Below, one piece after another: positions 46,349 through 57,778 of a stretch of DNA of 64,000 nt (its first letter is position 1; each line of letters opens with the position of its first letter). This DNA comes from Delphinus delphis. Lineage: Eukaryota; Chordata; Mammalia; Artiodactyla; Delphinidae. The translations under genes were made by a program, and so were the position numbers. The stretch lies in the NCBI RefSeq assembly GCF_949987515.2, contig NC_082692.2, positions 46,034,418-46,098,417 of the forward strand. The letters are read 5' to 3'. Below the pieces are notes generated by a model, which was not told the DNA's origin, did no database searches, and saw nothing but the letters and a program-made list of their open reading frames with translations.

Positions 46349-47277
46349 TGTTGCTATGGGCTGAATTGTGTCTCCCCCAAATTTATATGTTGAAGCCCTA
46401 ACCCTAATTATCTCAGTTGTGACTACAGATCTTCCTCAACTTACAATGGGGTTATGTTCCAATAAACCAAACCGTCGTACGATGAAAATATCATATGTTG
46501 AAAATGCATTTACTACATCTACCCTACCGAACATCATAGTTTAGCCCAGCCTGCCTTAAACATACTCAGAACACTTACATTAGCCTACACTTGGGCAAAG
46601 CATCTAACCAAAGCCTATTTTATAATAAAGTGTTGAATATCTCATGTTATTTATTGAATACTGTACTGAAAGTAAAAAAACAGAGGGTTTGTCTGGGTTC
46701 AGAATGGTTATAAAGTGTATCTGTTGTTTACCCTGGCAATGTACCTGACTGGGAGCTCCAGCTCACTGCTACTGTCCAGCATCATAAGAATATAAAATGG
46801 TTGGATTTTATATCAATAGCCTAGGAAAAGAGCAGAATTTAGAATCTGAAGTATGGTTTCTACTGAATACATGTCACTTTCACTACATTGTAGAGTCAGA
46901 AAGTCATAAATTGAACCATTGTAAGTTGGGGACTATGTTTGGAAAGAGGACCCTAAAGAGGTGATTAAGTTACAAAAGACCATTAGGGTGGGCTCTAATT
47001 CAGTCTGACTGGTGTCCCTATAAGAAGAGTAAATTTCAATTAACAAGAGTTGCCAGGGATTTATGCGCCTAGAGGTTTATTGGCCCTATGAGGGTAGTGA
47101 GAATGTGGCTTACTGTAAACCAAGGACAGAACCCTCAGAAGAAACCAATCCTGGCTACAACATGATCTTGGACTTCTGGCCTCCAGAACTGTGAGAAGAT
47201 AAATTTCTGTTGTTTAAACCACCCAGTCTGTGGTATTTTGTTATGGAAGCCCTAGCAAACTAATACATGTGTCCTCC
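46349..47277 (+). mobile_element. MaLR-type (MLT1-like) solo LTR, interrupted
   Basis: It begins 'tgttgctatgggctgaattg' and ends 'agccctagcaaactaataca', both typical of mammalian MaLR (ERVL-related) LTRs, with 'tggtgtccctataagaagag' and 'tggcctccagaactgtgaga' in between. TG...CA ends are present. No internal retroviral genes are seen. Non-coding relic. Confidence 0.85.
46426..46935. mobile_element. Tigger-like DNA transposon inside the LTR
   Basis: It begins cagatcttcctcaacttaca just after a TA and ends gtaagttggggac next to TA, giving imperfect terminal inverted repeats. The interior ('ttactacatctaccctaccg', 'aaagtgttgaatatctcatg') is a familiar non-autonomous Tc1/mariner-Tigger type sequence. 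It splits the LTR after 'cagttgtgac'. Subfamily not assigned; no transposase frame. Confidence 0.75.
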
Positions 47278-47494
47278 ACAAACCAATTTCATTTGGGAAG
47301 AATTAAATACTAGTTAGAAGAGTGCAGGGTGGAATGATGGGATAAAGAGGAGAAGGAGGATGGTGATGATCACACAAGACTATAAATGTACTAGAAATGA
47401 TTAAATTATATACATTAAATGGGTGAATTTTATGGTATGTAAATATACCTCAATAAACCTGTTTGTAAAAAATTATAACTAAGACTACAATCTC

Positions 47495-50053
47495 TTTCAG
47501 AAGATAGAAGCAGAGAGACTACTTCCTAACTCATTCTATGAGGCCAACATGACCTAATACGAAAGCCAGACGAAGACATTACAAGAAAGGAAAATTACAG
47601 ACCAGTATCTGTTGTGAACATAGATGTAAAAATCCTCAACAAATTATTACCAAATCAAATCTGAAGAAAATATAAAAGGAATTATACACTATAGTCCAAT
47701 GGGAGTTATCTAAGGTGTGCAAGGCTGGTTCAGCATTTGAAAATCAGTTAATGTAATCCATTATATCACCACACTAAAAATGAAAAATTACATGATCAAA
47801 TTAATAAATGTAGGAAAAACGTTTGACAAAAGCCAATAACCACTCATGATTAAAAACTCAGTAAGATGAGGTACATGGTGAGGATGTCCCCTCTCATCAC
47901 TCCTTTTCAAAGCTGTACTAAAAGTCCTTGTTAATGGACTAAGGCAAGAAAAGAAAATAGAAGGTATACAGATTGGGAAGAGAGACATAAAATTGTCTTT
48001 ATTCACAGATATCATAATCATCTATTGGTGATTATGTAGAAAATCCAGAAGCATTGACAAAAAAACTCTTTAACAAGCAATTAGAGGAAGATTGCAGGAT
48101 ACAAGACTAACATACAAAAGTCAGTTGCATACCTACCTAGCAATAATGAACAAGTGGAATTTAGAATTAAAAATGCAATACCATTTACATTACCACCTCC
48201 CAAAAGTAAATTCTTAGGTATAAATTTAACAAAACACAAGATCTCTATGAGGAAAACTACAAGACTCTCATGAACAAAATCAAATAAGGTGAAATAAATA
48301 TATTGAAAGATAATCCACATTCATGGATAGGAAGACTCAACATTGTCAAGATGTCAGCCCTTCCCAACTCAATTTATAGGTTCAATACAATCTCAGTCTA
48401 AATCCAAGCAAGTTATTTTATGGATATCTACAACTTTTTCTAAAGTTTATATGGAGAGGCAAAAGACTCAGAAAAGCCAACACAATATTGAAGGAGAAGA
48501 ACAAAGTTGGAAGACTGATACTACCTGACTTCAAGACTTACTATAAAACTACAGTGATCAGGACAGTGGTTTTGACAAAAGGTTAGACAAATAGATCAAC
48601 TGAATAGCATAGAGAACCCAGAAATAGATCCCCATAAATATAGTCAACTGACCTTTGACAGGAGCAAAGGCAATACAATGGAGCAAAGATACTGTCTTCA
48701 ACAAATGGTGCTGGTAAAACTGGATGTCCACATCCAGAAAAATGAATCTAGACAGACCGTACACCCTTCACAAAAATTAACTAAAAATATAAAATGCAGA
48801 ACTATAAAAATCCTAGAAGGTAACATAGGAAAAAATTTAGATGACCTTGGGTATGGTGATGACTTTTAAGAAAAGACACCAAAGCATGATCCATGAAAGA
48901 AATAATTAATAAGCTGGATCTCATTAAAATTAAAACCTACTCTGTGAAAGACAGTATCAAGAGACTTAGAAGACAAGTTACAAAATGGGAGAAAATATTG
49001 TAAAAGACACATCTGATAAATCTGAAGTATAAAAATAACACTTAAAACTTAAGAATAAGAAAGCAACCCATTTAAAACATGGACCAAGACCTTAAAGAGA
49101 TCTCACCAGAGAAGATAAACAGATGCCAAATAAACATATGAAAAAATGATTCACATCATATGTCATCATAGAAATGCAAATTAAAACAATTAAAAATACT
49201 ACAACACATCTATTAGAATGGCCAGAATCAAGAACACTGACAACATGCACTGCTATAGATGATGTGGAGCAACAGTATCACTCACTTGCTAATGGGAGTG
49301 AAAAATGGTATGGCCACTTTGGAAGATAGTTTGGTGTTTTTTTTACAAAACTAAATATAGTCTTACTGTATGCTCCAACTGTCATGTTCCTTGATATTTA
49401 CCCAAAGGAGCTGAAAACTTAAATCCACACAAAACCCTGCACACATATGTTTATAGAAGTTTTATTCATAATTGACAAAACTTGGAAGTAACCAAGATGT
49501 TCTTTGGTAGATGAATGGGTAAACTATTGTATGTCTAGACAATGGAATATTACTCAGCACTACAAAGAAATAAGCTATCAAGTTATGAATAGACATGGAG
49601 GAAACAAATGTATATTACTCAGTGAAATAAACCAATATGAAAAGCCTTCATGCTGTATGATTCCAACTACACGACATCCTGGAAAATGCAAAACTGTGGA
49701 GATAGGAAAAAGATCAGTGGTTGAAGGAGCTGGGTGGGAGGGATGATTAAGCAGAGTACAGAGGATTTAGGACAGTGAAAGTACTCTATATGATATGCTA
49801 ATGAGAGATTCATGTCATTATGTTTGTCAGAACCCATAGAATGTATACAAGAGTGAACTGTAAACCATGGACTTTGGGTGATTATGATGTGTAGGTTTAC
49901 CTGTTGAAACAAGCATACCATCTTGTGGGGATATTGACAATGGGAGAGGCTGTGCATGTGTGGGGCAGGGGGTATATAGGAAATCTCTGTACCTCCCTCT
50001 CAATTTTATGGTAAATCTAATACACTGTAAAAAAATAGTTGAAAATAAAAACC
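47495..50053 (+). mobile_element. Ancient L1 (L1M type), reverse transcriptase to 3' UTR
   Basis: Decayed ORF2 in sense. Recognisable blocks: 'gaaaattacagaccagtatc' (47590), 'aggatgtcccctctcatcac' (47881-47900), the decayed active-site area near 48000-48010, 'ttcatggataggaagactca', 'gaatattactcagcactaca' (49544), then the old 3' UTR to an A-rich end near 50050. Many stops and indels. Confidence 0.85.
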
Positions 50054-50389
50054 TATGATGCTTGTTTCATACACCGATGGATCAGTCTAGAAAAGTGCAG
50101 AAATAGACCCAAGTATGTGTGAGAATTTATGATGTGAAAATTTGGCATGTCAAATTCTTTGTAAGAAATATTTTATTTAACAAATAACGTAGCTGCAGTA
50201 GAAATAGTTATTTTGTCTCATACCTTATTCCAGTATAACTTAGTGTATTGAAATTTTAAATACACAAAATTAGATATTTTTTAGTTCTAGATTGAATATT
50301 TTAGTAGACTGAAGGCCTCCAAGAATCTTAAGCTCAGATCTCTTAATGAAAAAAGAATGTTTTGAGAATTTCTGCATTAAAATAATAAT

Positions 50390-51420
50390 GATATAAACAA
50401 AATAAAAATAAAAATACTTTAACATATGAAAGGAACTCTTACAAATCAGTAATACAAATGAAATCCCTAGTTGAAAACAGAAAGAAATATAAATTAATAT
50501 AAACTACATTATGATGCAGGAATGAACAACTCCCTAATCCCAGTGTGATAATACATTGAAGCTTATTTTTCTTCCTATTACCTATCTATTATTGGTAGGC
50601 CGGTGGTGGGGTGGGGGCGTGGAGTTGCTTATTATGGTCACTCATGAGCTCAAACTGACAGAGGTTCCATGTGACCCACAATCCCACGATCACCAGGGCA
50701 GGAGGAAGGCAACACAGTGAATCACACACTGGCTCTAAAAGCTTCTGCCTGGTAGTGACATTTCTTCTGTTCATAGTTAATTGACCAAAGTGCCACACAA
50801 GGCCCAGCCTAGCTCCCCAGGAGTCAGTGTGTACAGTGTATGCCTAGAAGGAGCTAGACTATTTCTTAGCACCTCTAATGACCACTACAAGGGCCATTCA
50901 GGCAATTGGAAAACATACTAATACCTGTAAGTAGATGAAACAACTGCTTAGCCTTATTAATAATGAAAGTAATGCAAACTAAAGAGAATTCAAATTTTAG
51001 TTAAGTTGACAATAGTAAAATGAAAGTTAAAACCCAGGTTTGGTAAAATATGTACAGTAGCATATTTATACATGGTTGGTAGAAATGCTAATTGGAACAC
51101 TTTTTGGTGGGCCACACTGATACATTTAAAAGATTTTTAATGAGAAAAAGAACATAATTATACAAGGGCAAAAAGGTGGATGTATAAAGGTGTTCCTCAC
51201 AATCTTTTTAAAATGAAAAATATGAATAGCCAAGATGTTTAGGAAATTTGATAAATTATGATATAGCTCTCAAAAGAAAAATTACAAACTTATAAAAATA
51301 ATACTATAGTTCTGTATTTATTGACAGAGAAAGTTCATGACAATGTATTTTTAAGTGTAAGCAGTAGGTTACACAGTACATTACATGGAACTTTTTGTAA
51401 ACATTCAGGCAGCCACATTA
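50390..51420 (+). mobile_element. Possible very old L1/HAL1 relic
   Basis: Weak sense-strand L1 C-terminal blocks: 'ccttattaataatgaaagta' (50954), 'acatggttggtagaaatgct' (51071), and 'gaatagccaagatgttta' (51224). A GC-richer insert-like stretch lies at about 50590-50880. Identification is tentative. Confidence 0.4.
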
Positions 51421-51589
51421 TCACATTTAGGCTGTAACAGTAGATACCAAAAAGATAACTGATTTTCATTTTGTTATTTAAAAACTGCCTATAGATTTTT
51501 ATATTAGTATTAGTATGTCATTAATTAACATTAGTGATATAATTAATATGTCCTTCACTGTAATAATTATTCCGTGTAATTGAACACCC

Positions 51590-52405
51590 CTGTTGAAACC
51601 CTTGAAGTTCAACTTTTTTCTGTCTCTGCTCTCTCCAACACATCACATTATGTTTATTGTCATGGCCAAAAATACCACTTGCATAGACTATAGAAAAATT
51701 GATTCTATTGTTTGAGTCTCATCTCTTTTTGTTTGTCCCTCAATCATCTCAAACACAATATGCGCAGCACTACCCTGCACAAATAGCCTTCCACCATATT
51801 TATTACTTCTGGTTATGGCACTTCTAGCCTTCCAGTTGCCTAATCCAGATATTTGGATTTTATTCTTGACACCCTCTTCTTTATGAACCCTCGCAGTGAG
51901 TTCTTCAATATAGTTAAATTATACTTCTTCAATATAGTTAAATTTATCCATTTCTCTCCACCCATTCTGAGATCTTATTTTTACTAATCTAATTTTTACT
52001 AATGCAACAGCTGTGCTCCCACCTTCCAATCTTGCCCCTGTTCTCATCCAATTTTCAGGTGGTATTCAGGTGATCTTTTAAAAATATAAATCCAATCATG
52101 AATACTGCTTAAAACAATCTGATGGCTTCCCATCAGATAGGAAATATCCTTAGTGCTCCACAAGGTCTGTTACCTGGTCTCCCTTCCTAAATTCACGGAC
52201 ATGCCGCTTCCCTTACATTGTTCTTCATGCACTGCACATTCGGTTACATGCAATCTCATCTCAGAGCCTAACATACCCTGCATCTTCTTATTGGGATATT
52301 CTTTTCACGCTACTTACCATACCTAAAAACTGCTTATCCGTGAGATATTAGGTTAAATGGTATTTTTCCAAAGAAACTGTTCTTAAATGCTCCAAACTAA
52401 ATCAG
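51590..52405 (+). mobile_element. L2 LINE, ORF2 end
   Basis: 'ctgatggcttcccatcagat' (52119-52138), 'ccttagtgctccacaaggtc' and 'cctaacataccctgcatctt' follow the L2 order in sense. It includes two slippage duplications (20 nt at 51901/51925, and tttttactaat near 51979/51994). Confidence 0.65.
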
Positions 52406-52589
52406 GTAGTGTCTTTCAAAAAAGTGAGAGTAAATATTGGTTGGTAAGATGAAACTCAGATCCAAATAACAGTAAATCTTAAAGAGCATGTAGCCATTTC
52501 ACATGAACATCATCCCCTAGAACATAGAAAATACATATCCAGATATCAGGGAAGCTTGCAGATAAGACTGCTGAGCCACCATCAGTGTT

Positions 52590-53460
52590 TGTTGGAGAAA
52601 AGAGACATAAGTATTAAGAGTTCTGAGGGATTCAAGATGGGTAAATGCCTACTAATTTTCATAAAACATTAGAGGATGCTTTTTATAAAACTACTAACTG
52701 GTTGACCTGATATCAGTCCTGAATGCTACCTTGAAAGGATTTATTGTTTAAAAATGCATATTTTGCTAATATCTAAAACAGGAAAAAAGTATAATTAGAA
52801 ATAACCTGCATGGGTTTCTAAATGTAAATCATGTCAAGCTAACTTTTTAGGCAAGAAAATATGGTAGACTTAACATTCTTGTTTTATGAGAGGCATTTTA
52901 CTAATTCCTTCATGATATAATAGAGAAATATAGGACACAGGTAAAATTAACTAAGAGGATTGGTACCTGGTTGAAATAATGTACCTGGTTTTAATTGTCA
53001 GTTTTGAAAGACATGTTTAGTGGTGTGCTGTGGACATATGTGTGTTACTTTATCACTGGTTCATATGAGGCACTAAGAGTAGGCTCACCACACTTTGTTG
53101 TTGGCTTTTTCAATGGCATTTGTATTGACTAATTGAATTAAGATCTATGTTTTTTGTCTTAAAAAAGGGATAACTATAAGGACGTGTATTTTGTTCCCAA
53201 CAGAGATGTCAGAAGTACTGTCTATATAAATCCATAATGTGTGACAGCTTTAAAAGCAGCAGGCTATTCAGAATAAGTGAGACAGTAATTCTATTCTGCA
53301 TTAATCAGACTCTTAGAATATTATATTCTGTTCTAAACCTGTCGTTCGAAAATAGAGGGAAAAGAATAGTACCCTGAAACTTACCAGACGAGAATGACTA
53401 TTATATGATCGAGAGTTGCTCAAAATCACCTCCTAAGAAGAAAGTGCATTGGAACTGGGA
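52590..53460 (+). mobile_element. CR1/L3 LINE relic
   Basis: 'atgtaaatcatgtcaagcta' (52822-52841), 'actaattccttcatgatata' (52900-52919; the 'KAFDxVPHD' region of the family) and 'attctattctgcattaatca' (53287-53306) follow the order of a CR1/L3 reverse transcriptase and the region after it. Frame destroyed. Confidence 0.5.
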
Positions 53461-53468
53461 ATTTACCC

Positions 53469-53512
53469 TCTCTGTCTCTGTCTCTGTTTCTCTCTCTCTC
53501 TCTGTATATATA
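53469..53512. repeat. (TCTG)n/(TC)n microsatellite
   Basis: Pyrimidine-rich tetranucleotide then dinucleotide run ending in TA units. Confidence 0.85.
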
Positions 53513-54460
53513 ACGCTTTCCTAGATGCATTTCACCACCTGCTTGTTTGTAATATGTAGATATTTCATTACAGGACTTCAGAATACAGTTCTTTTAAAAA
53601 GTATAAACATATAGCTGATAGAAGCTTTAGCATCCGTCTATTCCTTCCTAAGTTCATGGGCATAGTATATCCTGACCTAAAGTAGTCCTATTTCCTCTTT
53701 AACTTGAAATTTCTTCAAACATTCTTGTTGCTTATTCCATTGTGGTGTTCTAGATGTTTACTTAAGTTTACAGCAGTACTGATATTTACTTAAAAATAAT
53801 CATATTCCACATTTTTGATGGAAAATACACCCATATTTATATATAAAACAAACACCTTGGTTAGGTACTTAGAAGAGCTAATACTGTTTATGGACACTAG
53901 ATTTAAAGAGTTCACTCTACCAAATACTTCTTTGGAATGAGGCTACTTCTGAGACTTGCATCCTCTAAAATAATCTGGATTCTTGTAGAGCATATGCAGG
54001 TTTAGATGATTGGAATTTAAATCAAAGAATAATTTTAGGTCAATTAGAACAGATATGTTCAGAGACATATTTTTGGATGTTTTAAAATACAGATAGAATT
54101 GTCTTTGCAATTTGAGGCTAAGTTCTGAGGTCTAAAGTTTGAAATTAATATTTTAAGCACAACTTAGCTTACCCCCATACGATAATAATGATAATAAAAT
54201 ATAATCACTACCTACTCTACAAAAAGGGTGAATTTTTACTGTCTCTGTTCCAGGTGGAATATTTTTTCTTGTTTTGAAAGCTGAACTTTTGTAATGTTCA
54301 TAGTTTAAAAAAAAAAAAACTTATCTGTAGGGAAAACACCAAGTAAACAATAGTATAAACTTTTGACTACCTGACTAGCTAAAACTACATGACTACATAG
54401 ATAGAATGGCAAAATGTAAGAATGAGATCATAATACCTGCCATACAACACCAAACATTTC
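53513..54460. other. KHDRBS2: Intron 2 sequence, nothing recognised
   Basis: AT-rich, no named repeat, no supported exon. Confidence 0.4.
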
Positions 54461-54960
54461 AGATATATGGCCATCCAAGAGCAGATGATTGCACTCCATC
54501 CAGTATGTGCCAACGTTGTCCTACTTGAAGAATCTTCAAATAGCTACTTGAGGCCTTTCTCTCAGTCCAGACACAGATCATGTCAGAGGTGCCAAGGGAT
54601 TAATGACTTTGGTAGCAGCCCCTTGCCAATGACAAAAGGTGTTGGGGACAACTACCTAGTTTCTTCACTTCTTGGGTGGATAACCCTGAGGGATGGTCTA
54701 CACTGTCTCACAGAGGTCCCAAGGGGATTGAGCCGCAGTTGCTCACAGCAGTAACCTGATGAGTTAGGCCTTTTCTTGCCATTCTTCACTTCGTTTTCTC
54801 ACTTCCTCACTTCCCTAGTGCATCCTGGAATCCCCTCCCAGATGGCCCCCTCACACTGCACCTTTCATCTCAGAGTCGACATTTAGGGCAGGCCAGCCTG
54901 AGACAGCTGCTTCTTGATGTTCTCATGGAAATCCAGGTAAATAGATCCCAAGATATGCAA
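54461..54960 (+). repeat. GC-richer stretch, possible ancient repeat
   Basis: The 3' half ('taacctgatgagttaggcct', 'cctagtgcatcctggaatcc', 'tttcatctcagagtcgacat') resembles the end of a mammal-wide interspersed repeat that I cannot name. The 95-codon open frame at 54467-54754 has no motif. Confidence 0.35.
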
Positions 54961-56974
54961 GGTTGCAAAATTGTACACTCAGGGAACATTAACCAGCAAT
55001 CTTTCAGGCAACAAGACACGTTTTACCCACCAAAGCACAAATAGAAACCTGAAACAAAACAACAACTAAACAGGAATAAGGCAGCAGTTTTTAAAAAAGT
55101 CATATTCCAATTTTATATCCTCTTTGTGTAGACCTTGGCCTTTGCCAACTGGAAACCTAGCTATGTTTACCCACTGCTATCTTACAATATCTTGACTGAT
55201 CAACCCCTCTTGCTTGCCCTAATCCATACTATTCTTTCTGTAATTCCTGCAAATTGAGTACAATCAGAAGAAAAGTGTAGAAGTTCTACAGAAGAGGAAG
55301 GTAGTAGAGATGCAAAGAGCCCTAGGATTGGTGGTTATCATTTTTCTTTCTCTGCTTTTGATGAGTTAAATATGGACTACATAAAATTACTCAGGGATAT
55401 TTCCCACTCCATGTACTATTTGATAAAGCATTAGGAAAGGCAAATATTTTAGCCCAGGGAAATCACACTGGAAAACATGCTTTAGATACAATAAATTTAA
55501 CTAAGAGCTTTGCACATCAGCTTTCCTTCTAACTTAGGATCTAAGGGTAGAATTATTTTAGTACCCACATAAATGAAAGGCACCAAAGGAAATCCACCTA
55601 CCCTATCTGTTAACATGTACCAGAGTAATGTGTGGGTTTATGTTATGTGCTCATAAAACAAACAAACAAATAAGTAAATAAAAAATTACAGATTGTTTGC
55701 ATATTTATATCAAGACTGGCTATATAAAATACAATTATCATGAAGCCTATGATACAATTCTTTAAAAATACTAAAAATGGTTAGGCATAAGAAAAAGATA
55801 TTTTGGGGAAAAGGAGACTTGCAACAGTAAATAGAAGAAACATTAGAAGCATCCACTGCACTGAACTTCAGTCCTATTTTGTTGAGAAAACCAGTGCCAT
55901 CAGGCAGGATCTTCCTCATCTACCCCCTTGTCTGAAACCTAAGGCTGACTCCTTCCTCTGTCACATAGGGTGAAGTTTATTCTTCCTTGCCTAATTTCAA
56001 ATCACAATTTTTTTTTTGCCAATTCTCACATCATCCATTAATCTCCTCTAGAGCCTTGTTTTGTTATTATTATTTGTCAGTATCATATTTTCTATGAGCC
56101 TTTCCCTCTTAGTCAATATAGATATCTAATCTCTTCCATTTTAAAAAGGAAGTATACACCTAACTGCTGTCTAATACCTTTCCCCTCTTTCTTGTTTAGC
56201 TTTACAAAATAATTCTATTCCCACTGTGTTCAGTTCTATACTGCCATTAATTTCCCTGTTCACTTCATTCTGACTTTCATGCTCATTTCTGCCTTATTCA
56301 AGACTGTTCCACACTTTTGAAAATGTTTGGCATTCCTTGATCCTGTGAATTAAACTTCAGTAGTTCTGACAATCAGAAAACACTGTCAAATTCAAATTTC
56401 CAAATGTCGCCGATGTAACAGTATCTTCCCTGATTGTAAATCACTGTTCTTTCAAAACTGTTCCCTTAGATCCTCAGCATCATTCTAATTTTAAACACCA
56501 ATAGAATTTCTTTCTATGCAAGACTTCCATGCTCCATTGTACACAGTTAAGCTCAATCTACTTTTTAAAACTTTATATTTCCTTCAATTCTAAAGCACTT
56601 CATTTACCAGTTTCTCCTTAGTACTTTTATGGGTTTCCTGTTTGCCTTTTTCCCTCTATCTGCCCCTTAAATATCAGTGTTCATCAGGGTTTCATTCTTT
56701 ATCCGTAGCATCTGACATTTTACACTACTAGTGGTCCTTAACGTTTTTGGTTTTAATTTGTACATCTGTTTGAGATTCTATTGATATATATGGACATTTT
56801 GTCCTGAGAAGATAAATTAGTGGATGGTAACATGTATATTACAGAAGCACAAGGAGTTATATATATATATTTCAGAGGGCTTGTGAATTCTGTGAGTCCC
56901 ATTAACGGACTTCTGATGAAGAACTCTAACTACTCAGAATTTTATGTCATTTCTTTCCATGTTTATTAAAGAAG
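54961..56974. other. KHDRBS2: Intron 2 sequence, nothing recognised
   Basis: AT-rich with a low-complexity run (aaacaaacaaacaaataagt) near 55658. No supported exon. Confidence 0.4.
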
Positions 56975-57300
56975 TCTCCCAACTGTCCCTGCCTCTAGTC
57001 TTGCCCCACAAATGTATTCTCTACTCAGCTGCCAGAATTATTTATCTAAAATGGAAATCTGCTTGCAATATCTGAGCTTCTTCATATCATGTAGGATGTT
57101 TCCCATTATTTGTATGCTACCCATCTTTCCTACCTCATCCCTTTTCATTTCCTGCATATAAATATTTTTCATGGTGTGCCTGCTACAGGCCAGAAACTAT
57201 ATCAATTATTTTCACCTTGTTTATTTCTAAATACTGTATCATTTTTACATATTATTAAGAGATTGGAAATTCTTCATGGAAACTACAGAAAGCTAGGAGC
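56975..57300 (+). mobile_element. L2 LINE fragment
   Basis: 'ccctgcctctagtcttgccc' (56986-57005) and 'agctgccagaattatttatc' follow the L2 order just before the 'tcaatggcttccca' region. Confidence 0.5.
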
Positions 57301-57629
57301 TTAAGAAAAATATGGAAGAAAAGATTTAAAGAAAAAGATTTTCTGGAAATTTTGTGTGTTTATAATTATGGAATAAGATGAATAGACCATGGAGTTTGGG
57401 TTATTTTTTGTTTATATCTGGACACTTAAAATATTCTAAATGAATATTTGAAAGTAAATATGATGAGCCAGGTGAAGATAGCTGTTGCAAAGGTGAAATC
57501 CCACAGGGCAAAGTTGAGAGGTGGAACTAGCATTAGGGGCAGAGGCAGAGCATAAACCATCCTCAGAGGAGCTGGGCTAATGGCAGCGCTCATTGTGATT
57601 GCTATTTAGTGAGTGGTATGACATATGTC

Positions 57630-57778
57630 ATGTTACTCTAATGGTTTAAAAGTCATTCATTTGTAATAACCTATAATGAAATATAATCTGCAAAATTACT
57701 GAATCACTATACTGTACACCTGAAACTAATGTAATATTATAAATCAACTAAACTATAATAAAAAATAAATAAATAAAA
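57630..57778 (+). mobile_element. L1 3' end fragment
   Basis: 'ctatactgtacacctgaaac' then 'taatgtaatattataaatca' and an AATAAA-rich tail match the L1 3' UTR in sense. Confidence 0.75.
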
